Source of the DNA: Ruminococcus sp. AF41-9
Lineage (GTDB): Bacteria; Bacillota; Clostridia; Lachnospirales; Lachnospiraceae
Assembly: GCF_003477525.1 (NCBI RefSeq)
Contig: NZ_QUDO01000020.1
Span: 1-64,000, forward strand
Length of the DNA: 64,000 nt
Direction of reading: 5' to 3'
The position numbers were made by a program, and so were the translations under genes. How positions within the stretch are numbered: the first letter of the stretch is position 1; each line of letters opens with the position of its first letter. Below, piece by piece: positions 27,357-36,594 of the stretch. Below the pieces are notes generated by a model, which saw only the letters and a list, made by a program, of their open reading frames with translations, did no database searches and had not been told where the DNA came from.

Positions 27357-27716
27357 TCATTCCAAATCTTCCACAATCTGCTTGAGCTTCTGAATCTGTT
27401 CAGCGGAAAGCTTTTTTCTGCCTAACAGGGCTGCAAACAGTTTGTCAACTGAACCGTCATAAATCTTGTCAACCAATTCTTTTGTTTCCGCTTCCTGTAC
27501 TTCTTCTTTGGGAATAAGGGCATGGCACATGAAATTAGGCTCGGAACGTTCAATCGCCCCTTTTTTGATACACCTTTTTATCAGTGTGTAGGTAGTATTC
27601 ATGTTCCAGCCAATTTCTTTTTTCAGAACGTCGGATATGTGTTTTGCAGTGGTGTCGCCCTCGTTCCAAAGCACACACATTACTTTCAATTCTGAATCGA
27701 AAAGTTTAATATCCAT
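27357..27716 (-). CDS. blaI: BlaI/MecI-family repressor
   Basis: A 119-residue winged-helix repressor: LFDSELKVMCVLWNEGDTTAKHISDVL, then WNMNTTYTLIKRCIKKGAIERSEP, then a C-terminal dimerisation segment (DKLFAALLGRKKLSAEQIQKL). The ATG at 27716 follows AAAGGAGGAAACAA. It is upstream of blaR1 and its promoter overlaps palindromes of the ACTAC...GTAGT type, consistent with autorepression. There is no beta-lactamase gene in the window. Confidence 0.9.
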   Translation of the reverse strand: MDIKLFDSELKVMCVLWNEGDTTAKHISDVLKKEIGWNMNTTYTLIKRCIKKGAIERSEPNFMCHALIPKEEVQEAETKELVDKIYDGSVDKLFAALLGRKKLSAEQIQKLKQIVEDLE

Positions 27717-27737
27717 TTGTTTCCTCCTTTCCACAAG

Positions 27738-27809
27738 ACCGCAGTAGTTTCTGCTTGATTACACATTACACCTTTCTTAATCGGTTGTCAACACTACCGC
27801 AGTAGTGTT
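27738..27809 (-). promoter_or_regulatory. blaI promoter and operators
   Basis: On the minus strand, TTGACA (27786-27791) and TAATGT (27763-27768) are 17 bases apart. The palindrome AACACTAC-CGCA-GTAGTGTT (27790-27809) overlaps the -35 box. A second, half-conserved copy (AAACTACTGCGGTC, ~27737-27750) lies just downstream of the -10. Two operators around the promoter fit a BlaI-type repressor. Confidence 0.75.
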
Positions 27810-27892
27810 AAGAAAAAATTCATAATTTATTTTCTTGAATAGATAATGAAATGAGAGGGCTTCCGCAGCAGTCGGCACTGTGCGTAATGTGC

Positions 27893-28008
27893 ATAACTTG
27901 CTATCTTATGGAGTTGTGGGAAAGTCCGTTTGCAGAATGTGGGAAAGCTGCTCTTTAGCTTTTCCATGTTCTGTGAACGGACTTTTCCATAACGGAATAG
28001 CAAGTTAT
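27893..28008. repeat. Nested long inverted repeat (116 bp)
   Basis: Three arm pairs share one centre: ATAACTTGCTAT (27893-27904) with ATAGCAAGTTAT (27997-28008), GGAAAGTCCGTT (27919-27930) with AACGGACTTTTCC (27976-27988), and an inner GGGAAAGCT with AGCTTTTCC (~27941-27965). Unpaired stretches between them differ in length. There is no coding frame across it that I trust. It lies between the blaI promoter and the insertion sequence, in a 480-bp gene-free gap. Confidence 0.65.
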
Positions 28009-28198
28009 ACACATTTCCATGGTGCTTGTCGTTTGCTCTTTGGTTCGGAATAGTGTGGTGCTGGCGGTCTATCTCTTGTTTTCGGTTGTTTGCTTCTTTA
28101 CTGTACATGAGCATTATGTCAAGAGACTTTCGCGGCATATCCTCGCACCACAGGTGCTGCGGTATTCCACGGTTCTCCTGACAACGGTTCCGCTCCAG

Positions 28199-29656
28199 TT
28201 ATGCAGATGCCTGATTTTGTAGATTTAAGATAGTTTGCTGACCAAGGAAAATCAACAGTTGCCATTTACCTGGCATATTTTCTGCACCTTCCAACATCTC
28301 TACTTTATTTAGAACTTTGCATCCTGCGTGCTTGTGAGGTCTGAGAAAGTTGTAGTAGGCGACCCATAGAGCCAGGTCATAGTTGGCACCGTCGATGTTA
28401 TCAAAGCCGTTTGTAGGTCTGTAAGAAACCTTGTATGTACGGTTTAATCTTTCGATCATCTGTTTGTATGGTCGGAATACTCTTGATACTTCATCGTCGT
28501 TGGTAAGTCCAATTACTTGAGTGATATCAAACTTAAACTTATCACCGAACTCACGGAAAAACTGTTGTGCAGCTAATGGATAGGCGCTGTAACCATCTGC
28601 AATAAAGTGGAAGTTTTCAGGAAGCTTTTTCAAGTGCCGGAAAGCCATTCGCATGGCTAGAATGCAGGGACCAACGCCGCGGTTATCAGAGACTTGATAG
28701 CCAATGATGGAACGTTTGGCAGCATCCATGATGAACCAGATATAAGCTTTTACACCACGGATTTTGATGTAGGTTTCATCAGCAGTAAATACCTTGCCAG
28801 TTCCGTAGTCATAGTTGTCAACAAAGGGTTTGATACACATAGCGGCGGATTTGCAGTAGTTAGCACTGCTCTGGTGTGAGATATCGATGTTGTACAGATC
28901 TTTGAGAGCCTGTTTCGTTTTTCTAAGAGATAGACCAAGATTTACGTGAAGAGTCAGGCATAAGGACATGGTGTTGGAATCAAACTTGGTGAATTTTAGG
29001 GAAGAAGCGTTCTTCGTCAGGGAGTTTAAGTCCAGTTTAAAGAAATCTATCGTAAATTCATGGTAGATATAGTGGAGTTTGTATTTGTTTTTGCCATAGT
29101 CTTCGTCCAGATGTTTCTTATCCACTTTCTTCAAGTTGTGGAGATAGTAAGGGCATTTGGGATTCACACATTTGTGGATGATAAAGTGTTTACGGTCTTT
29201 CTTATGCACCAGGCTGTGGTTGCAATGAGGACATCTCAAGACGGTGTTTTTGGAAAAACGATTATCTTTGGTTGGAGAAAAAAGCGTTTGGCAGACCTTG
29301 CATAGAACCTGACTTTTCTTCCTGCCATCGTTCCACATCAGATAGTCCACAGGCACATCACAGGCAGGGCAAGTGCAGTGTTTGGGTATATCGCACTCAA
29401 CTCGACGAAATATAGGGCGAATGGTCTTGTGGTAGCGTTGCTGGTAGTAAGAGATAAGGTCTTTCCAGTTCCAGTCCTGCTGATAGGATATGACTTTGGG
29501 AAGTTCATCAATCTTAAACTTCTGGTACTTTGGAGAATGGGAATCATCGAAAGCCCACTGCTTAAGAGGGATATATCTACAGATAAGGTTAATAAGCCAG
29601 CAAATTTGTTTATGTTGGTATTGAATGAATTGAAGTAAATAGAGTATAATGTCCAT
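28199..29656 (-). mobile_element. Insertion sequence transposase, DDE type with zinc ribbons
   Basis: About 485 residues. The N-terminal ~200 residues hold Cys-pair clusters (CPACDVPVDYL, CKVCQTLF, CPHCNHSLVH, CVNPKCPYY), probably DNA-binding zinc ribbons. The catalytic core follows, with VFTADETYIKIRG (first Asp), FHFIADGYSAYP (second Asp) and FRPYKQMIERLNRTYK (Glu), an IS6-like arrangement. The minus-strand ATG at 29656 follows CAAAGGAGACATTGCTC. Terminal repeats and target duplications could not be assigned with confidence. It appears intact. Confidence 0.75.
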
Positions 29657-29814
29657 GAGCAATGTCTCCTTTGGTAGTGTTGCTTGTGGTGATTGCATTA
29701 TACCAAAAAAGAGGTCATTGCTCTTTTTATTGCGAACTCCCATAAAATCAAGGTTTAAACAATAAAAATCAGGTAGTAATTTGACACTACCAGTAAAAAA
29801 GAAAGGATAAAAAA

Positions 29815-30456
29815 ATGAGAAAAAAGATTCTGAAAGTGTTTTTTGTGATATTGACAGGTATCACGGTGACCCTGACAGGATGTGAATTGTCAGGAAGCAA
29901 CGAATCCGCGCAAACGGAAAGCGAAAGTGGTAAGGATGCTGTAAAGTTTATTCCAAATCTTACTACGGCTGTTACCAGGAAGCCAACGCCCACAGCTGTG
30001 GCAGCAAATCCAGGAGACAGTGTGCAGAATCAACAGTCTGGAAATAACGCAGAAGCGGAAATTTACCAAAGCCAGGGAGATCCCGCAGATCAGGAATCTG
30101 CACAGGAAGAAACTTATGATACCCAATATATCACTGGTAATATTCTGTATTCCGATGAAAATACGATAACAGTAGAAGTGGGCGAATCAGGAAATTATTA
30201 TAATATGGTTTTTAATATAGAAAACGCCGTCCTGAATATAGCTAATGGGAGTGCTGTACGATCCGGACTGAATGTTGACCTGGAGTATTATAGTCAGAAT
30301 AACGTTAATATAGTAATCATGCTTACGAGTGATGGGGAGGAATATTTACCTTCCAGTACATTAGAGGAAGCGCAGAAAATGGCCGACGAATATGTACCTG
30401 ATGTGAGTGAATCGGAAAACGAAGATTTTGAAGATACCCCTCCCAGTGAATATTAG
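29815..30456 (+). CDS. Lipoprotein of unknown function
   Basis: A 213-residue protein with an N-terminal signal and lipobox (VTLTGC, cysteine at about residue 23), a Ser/Asn/Gln-rich linker and a C-terminal beta-rich domain (ITGNILYSDENTITVEVGES). The ATG follows GAAAGGATAAAAA. It is adjacent to the insertion sequence and probably a single cistron ending at the strong hairpins at 30492-30586. It is exported and anchored in the membrane; substrate unknown. Confidence 0.65.
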   Translation: MRKKILKVFFVILTGITVTLTGCELSGSNESAQTESESGKDAVKFIPNLTTAVTRKPTPTAVAANPGDSVQNQQSGNNAEAEIYQSQGDPADQESAQEETYDTQYITGNILYSDENTITVEVGESGNYYNMVFNIENAVLNIANGSAVRSGLNVDLEYYSQNNVNIVIMLTSDGEEYLPSSTLEEAQKMADEYVPDVSESENEDFEDTPPSEY

Positions 30457-30491
30457 ATTTTCTCGGAAAAGGCACTGCATATGCAGCGCCT

Positions 30492-30552
30492 CAGACTGTA
30501 GACAAACTTGGTGCTGGGTATAACACCCAACACCAAGTTTGTCTACAGTCTG
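30492..30552. repeat. 28-bp near-perfect inverted repeat
   Basis: CAGACTGTAGACAAACTTGG starts the left arm (30492-30519) and its inverted copy occupies 30525-30552 with one mismatch and a five-base loop. This stem is longer than needed for termination. It is followed immediately by a conventional terminator. It could be a MITE-like insertion or a folded 3' end. Confidence 0.7.
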
Positions 30553-30553
30553 G

Positions 30554-30586
30554 GGAATATTGTTTAAATACAATATTCCTTTTTTT
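30554..30586 (+). terminator. Rho-independent terminator
   Basis: GGAATATTGT pairs with ACAATATTCC and is followed by seven T. It lies two bases downstream of the long hairpin. Confidence 0.75.
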
Positions 30587-30670
30587 ATAGATATAAGAAA
30601 CCTTTGATTCTGAACAAAAAATAAGTTTACATTTTTATGCCCAGATACTCTTTAAAAAATAAAAGGGTAT

Positions 30671-31029
30671 ATGATGCAGGAATATAAAGATTTGGTTATA
30701 CAGGCGAAAAATGATTCAAAATATATGCAAAGTTTACTTTGCATAATGGAACCTTTAGTAAAATCATATGCAAAAAAAACTTAAAAAAAGAAAAATACGA
30801 ATGTGCATATATGGATAATGAAGGTGATTTACAAGAAAGCTATAGAGCGGATTATTCATCTGTGGAATTAGCATTTGATCTGAAAAATATAACCTTAAAA
30901 ATGACTTCAAACCAAAGGGATATTTTAAAATACTTGATTTTAGAGTGGTCAGATAGTGAAATCGCATCTTTCTTACACTTTAGCCGTCAATATGTAAACA
31001 GAGAAAAGAAAAAATATATCAATTTCTGA
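30671..31029 (+). pseudogene. Sigma-70-like small regulator split at an A8 run
   Basis: The first frame encodes YKDLVIQAKNDSKYMQSLLC then IMEPLVKSYAKK, a sigma region 2-like start, and stops at 30782. A frame shifted by -1 continues LKKEKYECAYMDNEGDLQES and ends in a region 4-like helix-turn-helix (MTSNQRDILKYLILEWSDSE, then FSRQYVNREKK). The switch lies at AAAAAAAA (30772-30779) in the A_AAA_AAA phase, a classical -1 slippery site. A lost A or programmed frameshifting would both explain it. No stimulating pseudoknot was identified. Confidence 0.5.
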
Positions 31030-31142
31030 AATGATTTTTTACATAAATAGTAAGTGCTGAATTATTGCTTGAATTTGTGACATAAACATATTTGCAGCAG
31101 TCAAAAGAAGAAGCAACATGTTTGAAAGAAAAATTAAGTCAA

Positions 31143-31180
31143 AAATGCCGCAGCCTTTGAAAATATTGGCTGCGGCATTT
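31143..31180. terminator. Bidirectional terminator
   Basis: AAATGCCGCAGCC pairs exactly with GGCTGCGGCATTT around 12 bases, with A/T runs on each side. It sits between the sigma-like gene (plus) and the secreted protein (minus). Confidence 0.7.
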
Positions 31181-31240
31181 AAAATATATGATATGTTTGA
31201 TGTAAAAAACATCAGGTTCTCAACCAGACATTTGGGTAAG

Positions 31241-31918
31241 TCAAGATGATGCTTCTGATATAAGATATGCAACATTAAAATCATCATATACTTGAGAATT
31301 TAAATGCATATCTTCATATAACTTGATATAGTCTTCGATTGTTTTGGTGTTATCCTCTGCATATATATGAGTGTTTCCATCGTTGTCCTCAACAAATAAG
31401 AGAGTAACATCTATTTTATCTTCTGTTAACCAGAAAGAGATATATTTTGAAAGAGTCCCATCAATTTCTGTGGCACCATCCAGAATTTGTTCATCTGATT
31501 CCAGCTCATTAATATGTTCCCAAAAAATTTGAGGAGAGAACGCAAGTAATTTTAAGTTTTTTTGAGAGTCTTCTGAGTACCATATATGTGCTTCTGTGTT
31601 GAGATAGTCGGTTATATTAATATCCGTATCTGCCGGTAACTCATAAGTTTCACCGGCGTCAGAAGTCAGCGAAAAGGTTTTTGCATGATTAGAATAAGAA
31701 GTGACAATCCCCTTGACAAAATAGTAAGTTATATCTGAATCACTATCATAATAAGAGCCGGAACCATCTATATCATAAGATACATATTGCCCCTCAGGCT
31801 CCTTAGGGGCGGAAAGGGTGATTAGATCTGAGGGGGCTTTGCCAAAAGCTTGTCCGGATAGCAATATACTACCGAGTACGATACTGCCTGCGATACATAG
31901 AATTTTTACATTATTCAT
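31241..31918 (-). CDS. Secreted protein of unknown function
   Basis: A 225-residue protein with an N-terminal signal peptide (ILCIAGSIVLGSILLSGQAF, probable cleavage after AFG). The mature part is acidic and beta-rich (YYFVKGIVTSYSNHAKTFSL, then AHIWYSEDSQ), resembling a DUF5666/OB-like repeat, which is only a guess. The ATG follows GGAGGCCATTTAACC on the minus strand. Single gene, probably cell-surface or exported. Confidence 0.55.
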   Translation of the reverse strand: MNNVKILCIAGSIVLGSILLSGQAFGKAPSDLITLSAPKEPEGQYVSYDIDGSGSYYDSDSDITYYFVKGIVTSYSNHAKTFSLTSDAGETYELPADTDINITDYLNTEAHIWYSEDSQKNLKLLAFSPQIFWEHINELESDEQILDGATEIDGTLSKYISFWLTEDKIDVTLLFVEDNDGNTHIYAEDNTKTIEDYIKLYEDMHLNSQVYDDFNVAYLISEASS

Positions 31919-32115
31919 GGTTAAATGGCCTCCTTGTTTAGTTATTGAATATTATATCAATTAAAGTGTGAAAATTGTAATTTTGACTTATCGAAATATG
32001 TTTTAGATAATATGAAGTGACCCCACATTTGTAGCAACGTGGATTTACCTGTATACTAGAGTTTGCTAAGAACAATGGTAACAGGGATTACCGCAAACGT
32101 AGGGGAGAACGAAAA

Positions 32116-32319
32116 ATGAGACTACCGGATAAAATAGCACCGTTTCTGGAATTATTGCACATATACAGAGAAACTGGGTCAGAAAACAGCGAAAGCATAT
32201 AGGATCGATCTAAGCAGTATTTTGGTTTAGTTGCTTGTGGAGAGCAAGACAAAGAGAAGCTTGAGGAATATATTACGGAATTACATAAAAAATATAAACA
32301 CAAACAGAACAGAGATTAA
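32116..32319 (+). pseudogene. Small gene with an in-frame TAG
   Basis: An ATG after GGGGAGAACGAAAA opens a 67-codon frame (PDKIAPFLELLHIYRETGSE), interrupted by TAG at 32200-32202, then continuing in frame (FGLVACGEQDKEKLEEYITE) to TAA at 32317-32319. Continuation in the same frame suggests a single nonsense change in a small helical protein of unknown family. Confidence 0.45.
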
Positions 32320-32461
32320 AAAATCGGATATTTCGTTGGCAATAGAAGAGCCAACGGAAAAAAATACTTTTATGAGAACCGATTTCCTTTCCGATGCATC
32401 TAATTAGTGTAAAAGTAAACATGAATAGTAATCCAGCTGGACAAAAGGAGAAGACAAAGTT

Positions 32462-33001
32462 ATGACAAAAGATGTATTTATTAAGGAGGTTCGGGATGCA
32501 GAAGCCATGCTGTATCATATATCGAAGTCCATTCTGAAGAATGACTCTGATTGTGGGGATGCTGTGCAGGAAACAATTCTTAAGGCATATGAAAAACTTT
32601 CCACTTTAAAGAAAGAAAAATATTTCCGAACATGGATCACAAGGATATTGATCAATGAATGCAAAGGGATTCTTCGGAAAAGAAAAAATGTTATTCCATA
32701 TGAAGAATATATGGACAATATGAAAATGACTGAGGAGGACAGATACAGTCATTTGTATATGGCGATTATGGAACTTCCGGAGGATCTGAGGGTTTTGGTA
32801 ACATTGTATTATTTAGAAGGATTTTCCTTGAAAGAGATCAGTGAGGCTCTGGATATTCCGGAAGGAACGATCAAAAGCAGACTTTCACGTGCAAGAGAGT
32901 TTTTGAAGGTGCAGTTATCCGAAGAAGAGAAAAGACCGGCAACTGGGAAAAACAGCAAGCAATTAAAGAGAATAACAGGAAAGGGGAAAATGTCATGTTA
33001 G
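32462..33001 (+). CDS. ECF sigma factor
   Basis: A 179-residue sigma-70 family protein with region 2 (LYHISKSILKNDSDCGDAVQET, KEKYFRTWITRILINECKG) and region 4 (LPEDLRVLVTLYYLEGFSLKEISEALDIPEGTIKSRLSRA). It is followed, with a seven-base overlap, by a DUF4179 membrane protein that is probably its anti-sigma factor. It is one of three such pairs in the window. The C-terminal ~25 residues are lysine-rich and variable. Confidence 0.9.
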   Translation: MTKDVFIKEVRDAEAMLYHISKSILKNDSDCGDAVQETILKAYEKLSTLKKEKYFRTWITRILINECKGILRKRKNVIPYEEYMDNMKMTEEDRYSHLYMAIMELPEDLRVLVTLYYLEGFSLKEISEALDIPEGTIKSRLSRAREFLKVQLSEEEKRPATGKNSKQLKRITGKGKMSC

Positions 33002-34101
33002 AGAAGAAATGGAATAATATCGCACCGGAAGTACCACAGGATTTTCATAATAAATTTGAAGATACACTAAAACAGATTGAACAGGCGGATTCAGTTGATA
33101 AAAAATACAAAAGAAAAAAAATCAGTGGACGATTATTGATTGCAGCAGCAGTAATCTGTACTGGTATGGCTGTCACTGTGGCTGCAAAAGAGTTCTTTAA
33201 ATGGAGTGATTACCTGGTGAAAAGACTGAATCCATCGGAGGAACAGCAGGAGACACTGCAGGAATCAACTTATATTCAGAATATAGACCAGTCTGTAACA
33301 CAAAATGGTGTGACGGTTACCCTGACAGATTCTATTCAGGATCAGGGATTCCTGTATGCTTTTTTTGAAGTGAAAACAGATGACAGTATTTCTATGACTG
33401 ATCATACTTCTTTTGAGGAGATGACACATTTTAAGATCGATGGAAAAGAAGTATATGCAGTGGACGATAACAGATTTGGAAGTTTCAATACTGGGGTAGG
33501 ACAGGATGTGTTACTGAAAACAGATCAAAATTCTGCACATCTTAAATATTTTAACGCCTGTATATCTTATGACGGTGATTATGATCTGAGTAATAAAACA
33601 GTAGAAATCACATTAAAGAATCTTACGGAGGAAGGAGATTATGATACGACTGTTATTACAGATGGAACATGGGATTTTAAATGGACTCTGGGTGCAGTAA
33701 AGCCTCCGACAACTCTGGAAGTGAACCGGAAATGTGATTTTGGAGGTTATGAAATCACAGTGAAAAAAATGGAAGTAACGCCCCTTTTATGGTCATTATA
33801 TCTTGATTATGATGAAGCTATGAAGGTGTATGAAGATGAAAAAAACAAATTTGAGTACGCAGGTACGGATTATGGCATGGATCTTTATGCCAGAACTAGT
33901 ATTGACCAGGTGCGTTATAAAGATGGAACGGTTTTAACACTTGATAGGACCATGGGAGGCATCGCTGGCGGTGGAGAAAAACAGGATAAGGAAAATGGTG
34001 TCATGATCATCAGAAACAGCTTCCCGCAACTGGTTGATGTAGATAACCTGCAGGCGGTACATTTTGGGAACATTGACCAGTGGCTTGAAGTGCGGGAATA
34101 A
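32995..34101 (+). CDS. DUF4179 anti-sigma factor
   Basis: A 368-residue protein: a cytosolic N-terminal ~45 residues expected to bind sigma, one transmembrane helix (LLIAAAVICTGMAVTVAA, ~46-64), then the extracytoplasmic DUF4179 domain (QNGVTVTLTDSIQDQGFLYAF). It overlaps the sigma stop by seven bases. It probably holds the sigma factor at the membrane until an envelope signal is sensed. The signal is unknown. Confidence 0.85.
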   Translation: MLEKKWNNIAPEVPQDFHNKFEDTLKQIEQADSVDKKYKRKKISGRLLIAAAVICTGMAVTVAAKEFFKWSDYLVKRLNPSEEQQETLQESTYIQNIDQSVTQNGVTVTLTDSIQDQGFLYAFFEVKTDDSISMTDHTSFEEMTHFKIDGKEVYAVDDNRFGSFNTGVGQDVLLKTDQNSAHLKYFNACISYDGDYDLSNKTVEITLKNLTEEGDYDTTVITDGTWDFKWTLGAVKPPTTLEVNRKCDFGGYEITVKKMEVTPLLWSLYLDYDEAMKVYEDEKNKFEYAGTDYGMDLYARTSIDQVRYKDGTVLTLDRTMGGIAGGGEKQDKENGVMIIRNSFPQLVDVDNLQAVHFGNIDQWLEVRE

Positions 34102-34159
34102 AAGTTTTTTCGGTGATACAGAAAAATCCTCCCATAATTAGAGAATGAGAAAATACAAA

Positions 34160-34206
34160 AAGAACCGATACAAGGTCTTTGCAAGACTGATATCGGTTCT
34201 TTTTGG
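34160..34206 (+). terminator. Rho-independent terminator
   Basis: AAGAACCGATA pairs with TATCGGTTCTT and is followed by T's; it closes the sigma/anti-sigma operon. Confidence 0.75.
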
Positions 34207-34220
34207 CTAAGTCTGCCAAG

Positions 34221-34242
34221 CCCATTACCTTTAGGTGATGGG
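34221..34242. mobile_element. Possible IS200/IS605 end hairpin
   Basis: CCCATTACC, TTTA loop, GGTGATGGG is a hairpin of the kind seen at the left end of many IS200-like elements. No transposase frame accompanies it. The rest of the gap to 34622 contains no gene. Confidence 0.3.
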
Positions 34243-34448
34243 TAGTTGACTAAATATAGGCAACCGTACAGTCGGAAAAATGACTCTGTAACAAAAGACC
34301 GTTTTTCCGGCTTTTCATTTTATCAGCAGTGAGGCATTCATACCGTTTGAAAATCTGTGAGATCTGAGTCATTGGGGTATGTCATGACGGGTAATCAAAT
34401 ATATGACATAGATTCTGCAATTGTAGAAAATGGGATTGACTTTCTAAG

Positions 34449-34491
34449 TCTACAGATGTAGAATTAGAGATGATTTCTACAAAAGTAGAAA
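34449..34491. promoter_or_regulatory. Palindromes upstream of asnB
   Basis: TCTACAGATGTAGA (34449-34462) contains TACA-GA-TGTA, the core of CopY/BlaI-type operators, and TTTCTAC-AAAA-GTAGAAA (34474-34491) is a related palindrome. A half-copy (TTGTAGAAAA) lies near 34420. They are within 180 bases of asnB. The regulator is unknown. Confidence 0.4.
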
Positions 34492-34622
34492 AAGAAGGGA
34501 GAACACAAGCTGAGGCGCAGACTCACAGACCATTATGATTACGATGTGACCATGTGGGATTCACTTGTGATAAAAAAGTTGCTGCAGCGTATAAACTACA
34601 TCAAATAGATACGGAGGATAAA

Positions 34623-36482
34623 ATGTGCGGAATCTGTGGATTTACAGGTTACAGACAGGATCAGAAGACAGTAATTGAAAGGATGATGAAAGCCATTGAG
34701 CATAGGGGCCCGGATAGTGAGGGCTCTTTTTGCAGGGAGAAGATTACGCTGGGCTTTCGAAGACTTAGTATTATTGATTTAGAAGATGGGCAGCAGCCTA
34801 TGGAAAGTGCGGACGGAAACCTTCATATTGTTTTTAATGGAGAAATCTATGATTATAAGGAACTGCGGGCAGAACTTGAGGCTTTCGGCATTTCTTTCTG
34901 TACCCATTCTGACACGGAGGTTCTGATAAATACTATTCAGCTGTATGGGGAGAAGGCACTGAATAAGCTCAGGGGAATGTTTGGGTTTGCTGTATGGAAT
35001 GAACAGGAGCAGAGTTTGATGCTTGCAAGGGATTTCTTCGGAATTAAGCCTGTGTACTATGCCGAAATAGATGGACACTTTGTATTTGCTTCTGAAATTA
35101 AGAGTATCCTTGCATTTCCAGGCTATGAAAGGAAAGTAAATCAGAAGGCACTGGAGCAGTATTTGTCATTTCAATATTCCCCTCTGGAAGAAACTTTTTT
35201 CAGGGGGATTTATAAGCTTATGCCAGGTCATATGCTTTTATATAAAAACGGAAACTATGAGATAAAGACTTATTTCAAAACAAAGCTTGCACCAGGCCAA
35301 TGGGACCGTAAGACGAATATGGAGCAGCTGCGGAATGAGCTTGCAGAGAATTTAAAGGATTCAGTGGAGCACCATATGTTAAGTGATGTGGAAGTCGGCG
35401 CGTTTTTATCCGGGGGAGTGGATTCCGGTTATCTGGCTTCTTCCTCTGGTGCAGATCAGGCATTTACAGTGGGATTCGATGAGGGAGACCGATATAGTGA
35501 AGTAAACAAAGCTGCCAAAGTGGCAGAAAAAGCAGGTTTGAAACACCATGTGAAAATCATATCCAAGCAGGAATTCTGGGATGCCCTTCCAGATGTTATG
35601 TATCATATGGATGAGCCCCTTGGGGATGCTTCCGCCGTTGCACTCTATTTTCTCTCAAAAGAGGCTGCAGGTCATGTCAAGGTTGTTCTTTCCGGAGAAG
35701 GAGCAGACGAGCTTTTCGGTGGATATAATATTTACAGAGAACCGGAATCTTTGAAAAAAATTGACTGGATTCCATTTGGCGTCAGACGTGTAATTGGAAA
35801 ACTGGCTGCAAAGCTGCCGGATGTGAAGGGACGAGATTTCCTTATCCGTGCAGGAATGAAAGTGGAAGAACGTTTCATCGGAAATGCATATATTTACCGT
35901 GAAAAAGAGAAAGCGCAGATTTTGAAAAATAAAGTAACAGGACCTTCCACACAGGAATATTTAAGACCATTTTTTGAAGAACTTGAGTCAGAAAACAGAG
36001 GATTACTTCAAGACATGGAAAAAATGCAGTCTGTAGATCTGAGCTACTGGCTTCCTGGCGATATTTTGCAGAAAGCAGATAAAATGAGCATGGCACATTC
36101 ATTGGAAGTCAGGGTACCATTTCTGGATAAAGAAGTTTTTGACTTTGCAGCAAAGCTTCCGAAAGAAGCCAAGATTGCAGCGGGTACAACCAAATATATT
36201 TTCCGTAAAGCTGTTTCCCAATTCATACCACAGGAAACCGATGAACGTAAGAAACTTGGTTTTCCAATTCCAATCCGTGTGTGGCTGCGGCAGGATGACT
36301 GGTATCAGATGGTAAAGGAGTTATTTACCTCGAAAGAAGCAGAAGAGTTTTTTCATACAGATAAGCTTCTTTTACTTCTGAAAGAGCACAAAGAGAAAAA
36401 GGCAGATAACAGCCGTAAAATCTGGACAGTTTTGACATTCCTTATCTGGTATGATAGATTTTTTGCTACATGTTCGAAGTGA
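34623..36482 (+). CDS. asnB: Asparagine synthetase, glutamine-hydrolysing
   Basis: A 619-residue cytosolic enzyme making asparagine from aspartate, glutamine and ATP. It starts at MCGICGF, where Cys2 becomes the N-terminal nucleophile of the glutaminase domain (residues ~2-200, with HRGPDSEG and the FNGEIYDYKELR block). The synthetase domain has the pyrophosphate loop LSGGVDSG, the GEGADELFGGY motif and LEVRVPFLDKEVFD. The length is normal for bacterial AsnB. No T-box motif was recognised upstream, but palindromes lie 130-175 bases ahead. A GH20-like remnant follows. Confidence 0.95.
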   Translation: MCGICGFTGYRQDQKTVIERMMKAIEHRGPDSEGSFCREKITLGFRRLSIIDLEDGQQPMESADGNLHIVFNGEIYDYKELRAELEAFGISFCTHSDTEVLINTIQLYGEKALNKLRGMFGFAVWNEQEQSLMLARDFFGIKPVYYAEIDGHFVFASEIKSILAFPGYERKVNQKALEQYLSFQYSPLEETFFRGIYKLMPGHMLLYKNGNYEIKTYFKTKLAPGQWDRKTNMEQLRNELAENLKDSVEHHMLSDVEVGAFLSGGVDSGYLASSSGADQAFTVGFDEGDRYSEVNKAAKVAEKAGLKHHVKIISKQEFWDALPDVMYHMDEPLGDASAVALYFLSKEAAGHVKVVLSGEGADELFGGYNIYREPESLKKIDWIPFGVRRVIGKLAAKLPDVKGRDFLIRAGMKVEERFIGNAYIYREKEKAQILKNKVTGPSTQEYLRPFFEELESENRGLLQDMEKMQSVDLSYWLPGDILQKADKMSMAHSLEVRVPFLDKEVFDFAAKLPKEAKIAAGTTKYIFRKAVSQFIPQETDERKKLGFPIPIRVWLRQDDWYQMVKELFTSKEAEEFFHTDKLLLLLKEHKEKKADNSRKIWTVLTFLIWYDRFFATCSK

Positions 36483-36529
36483 GAGAGTTGGTTATGAGAC
36501 GGTAAAAATATAAATATACGAAAAATCCG

Positions 36530-36558
36530 TTGACAATGGTATTCGGGACTTTTATGAT
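36530..36558 (+). promoter_or_regulatory. Promoter-like sequence
   Basis: TTGACA (36530-36535) and TATGAT (36553-36558) are separated by 17 bases. It points at the GH20-like remnant, so it may be a relic of a gene whose coding part is lost. Confidence 0.45.
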
Positions 36559-36594
36559 AAAACTCTATTTGTTTATATAGAAACTTTCGGATTA

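Noticed and set aside
27827..28138. Minus-strand 103-codon frame between blaI and the insertion sequence
   Set aside because: It runs through the arms of the large palindrome, has no ribosome site and a composition unlike a protein.
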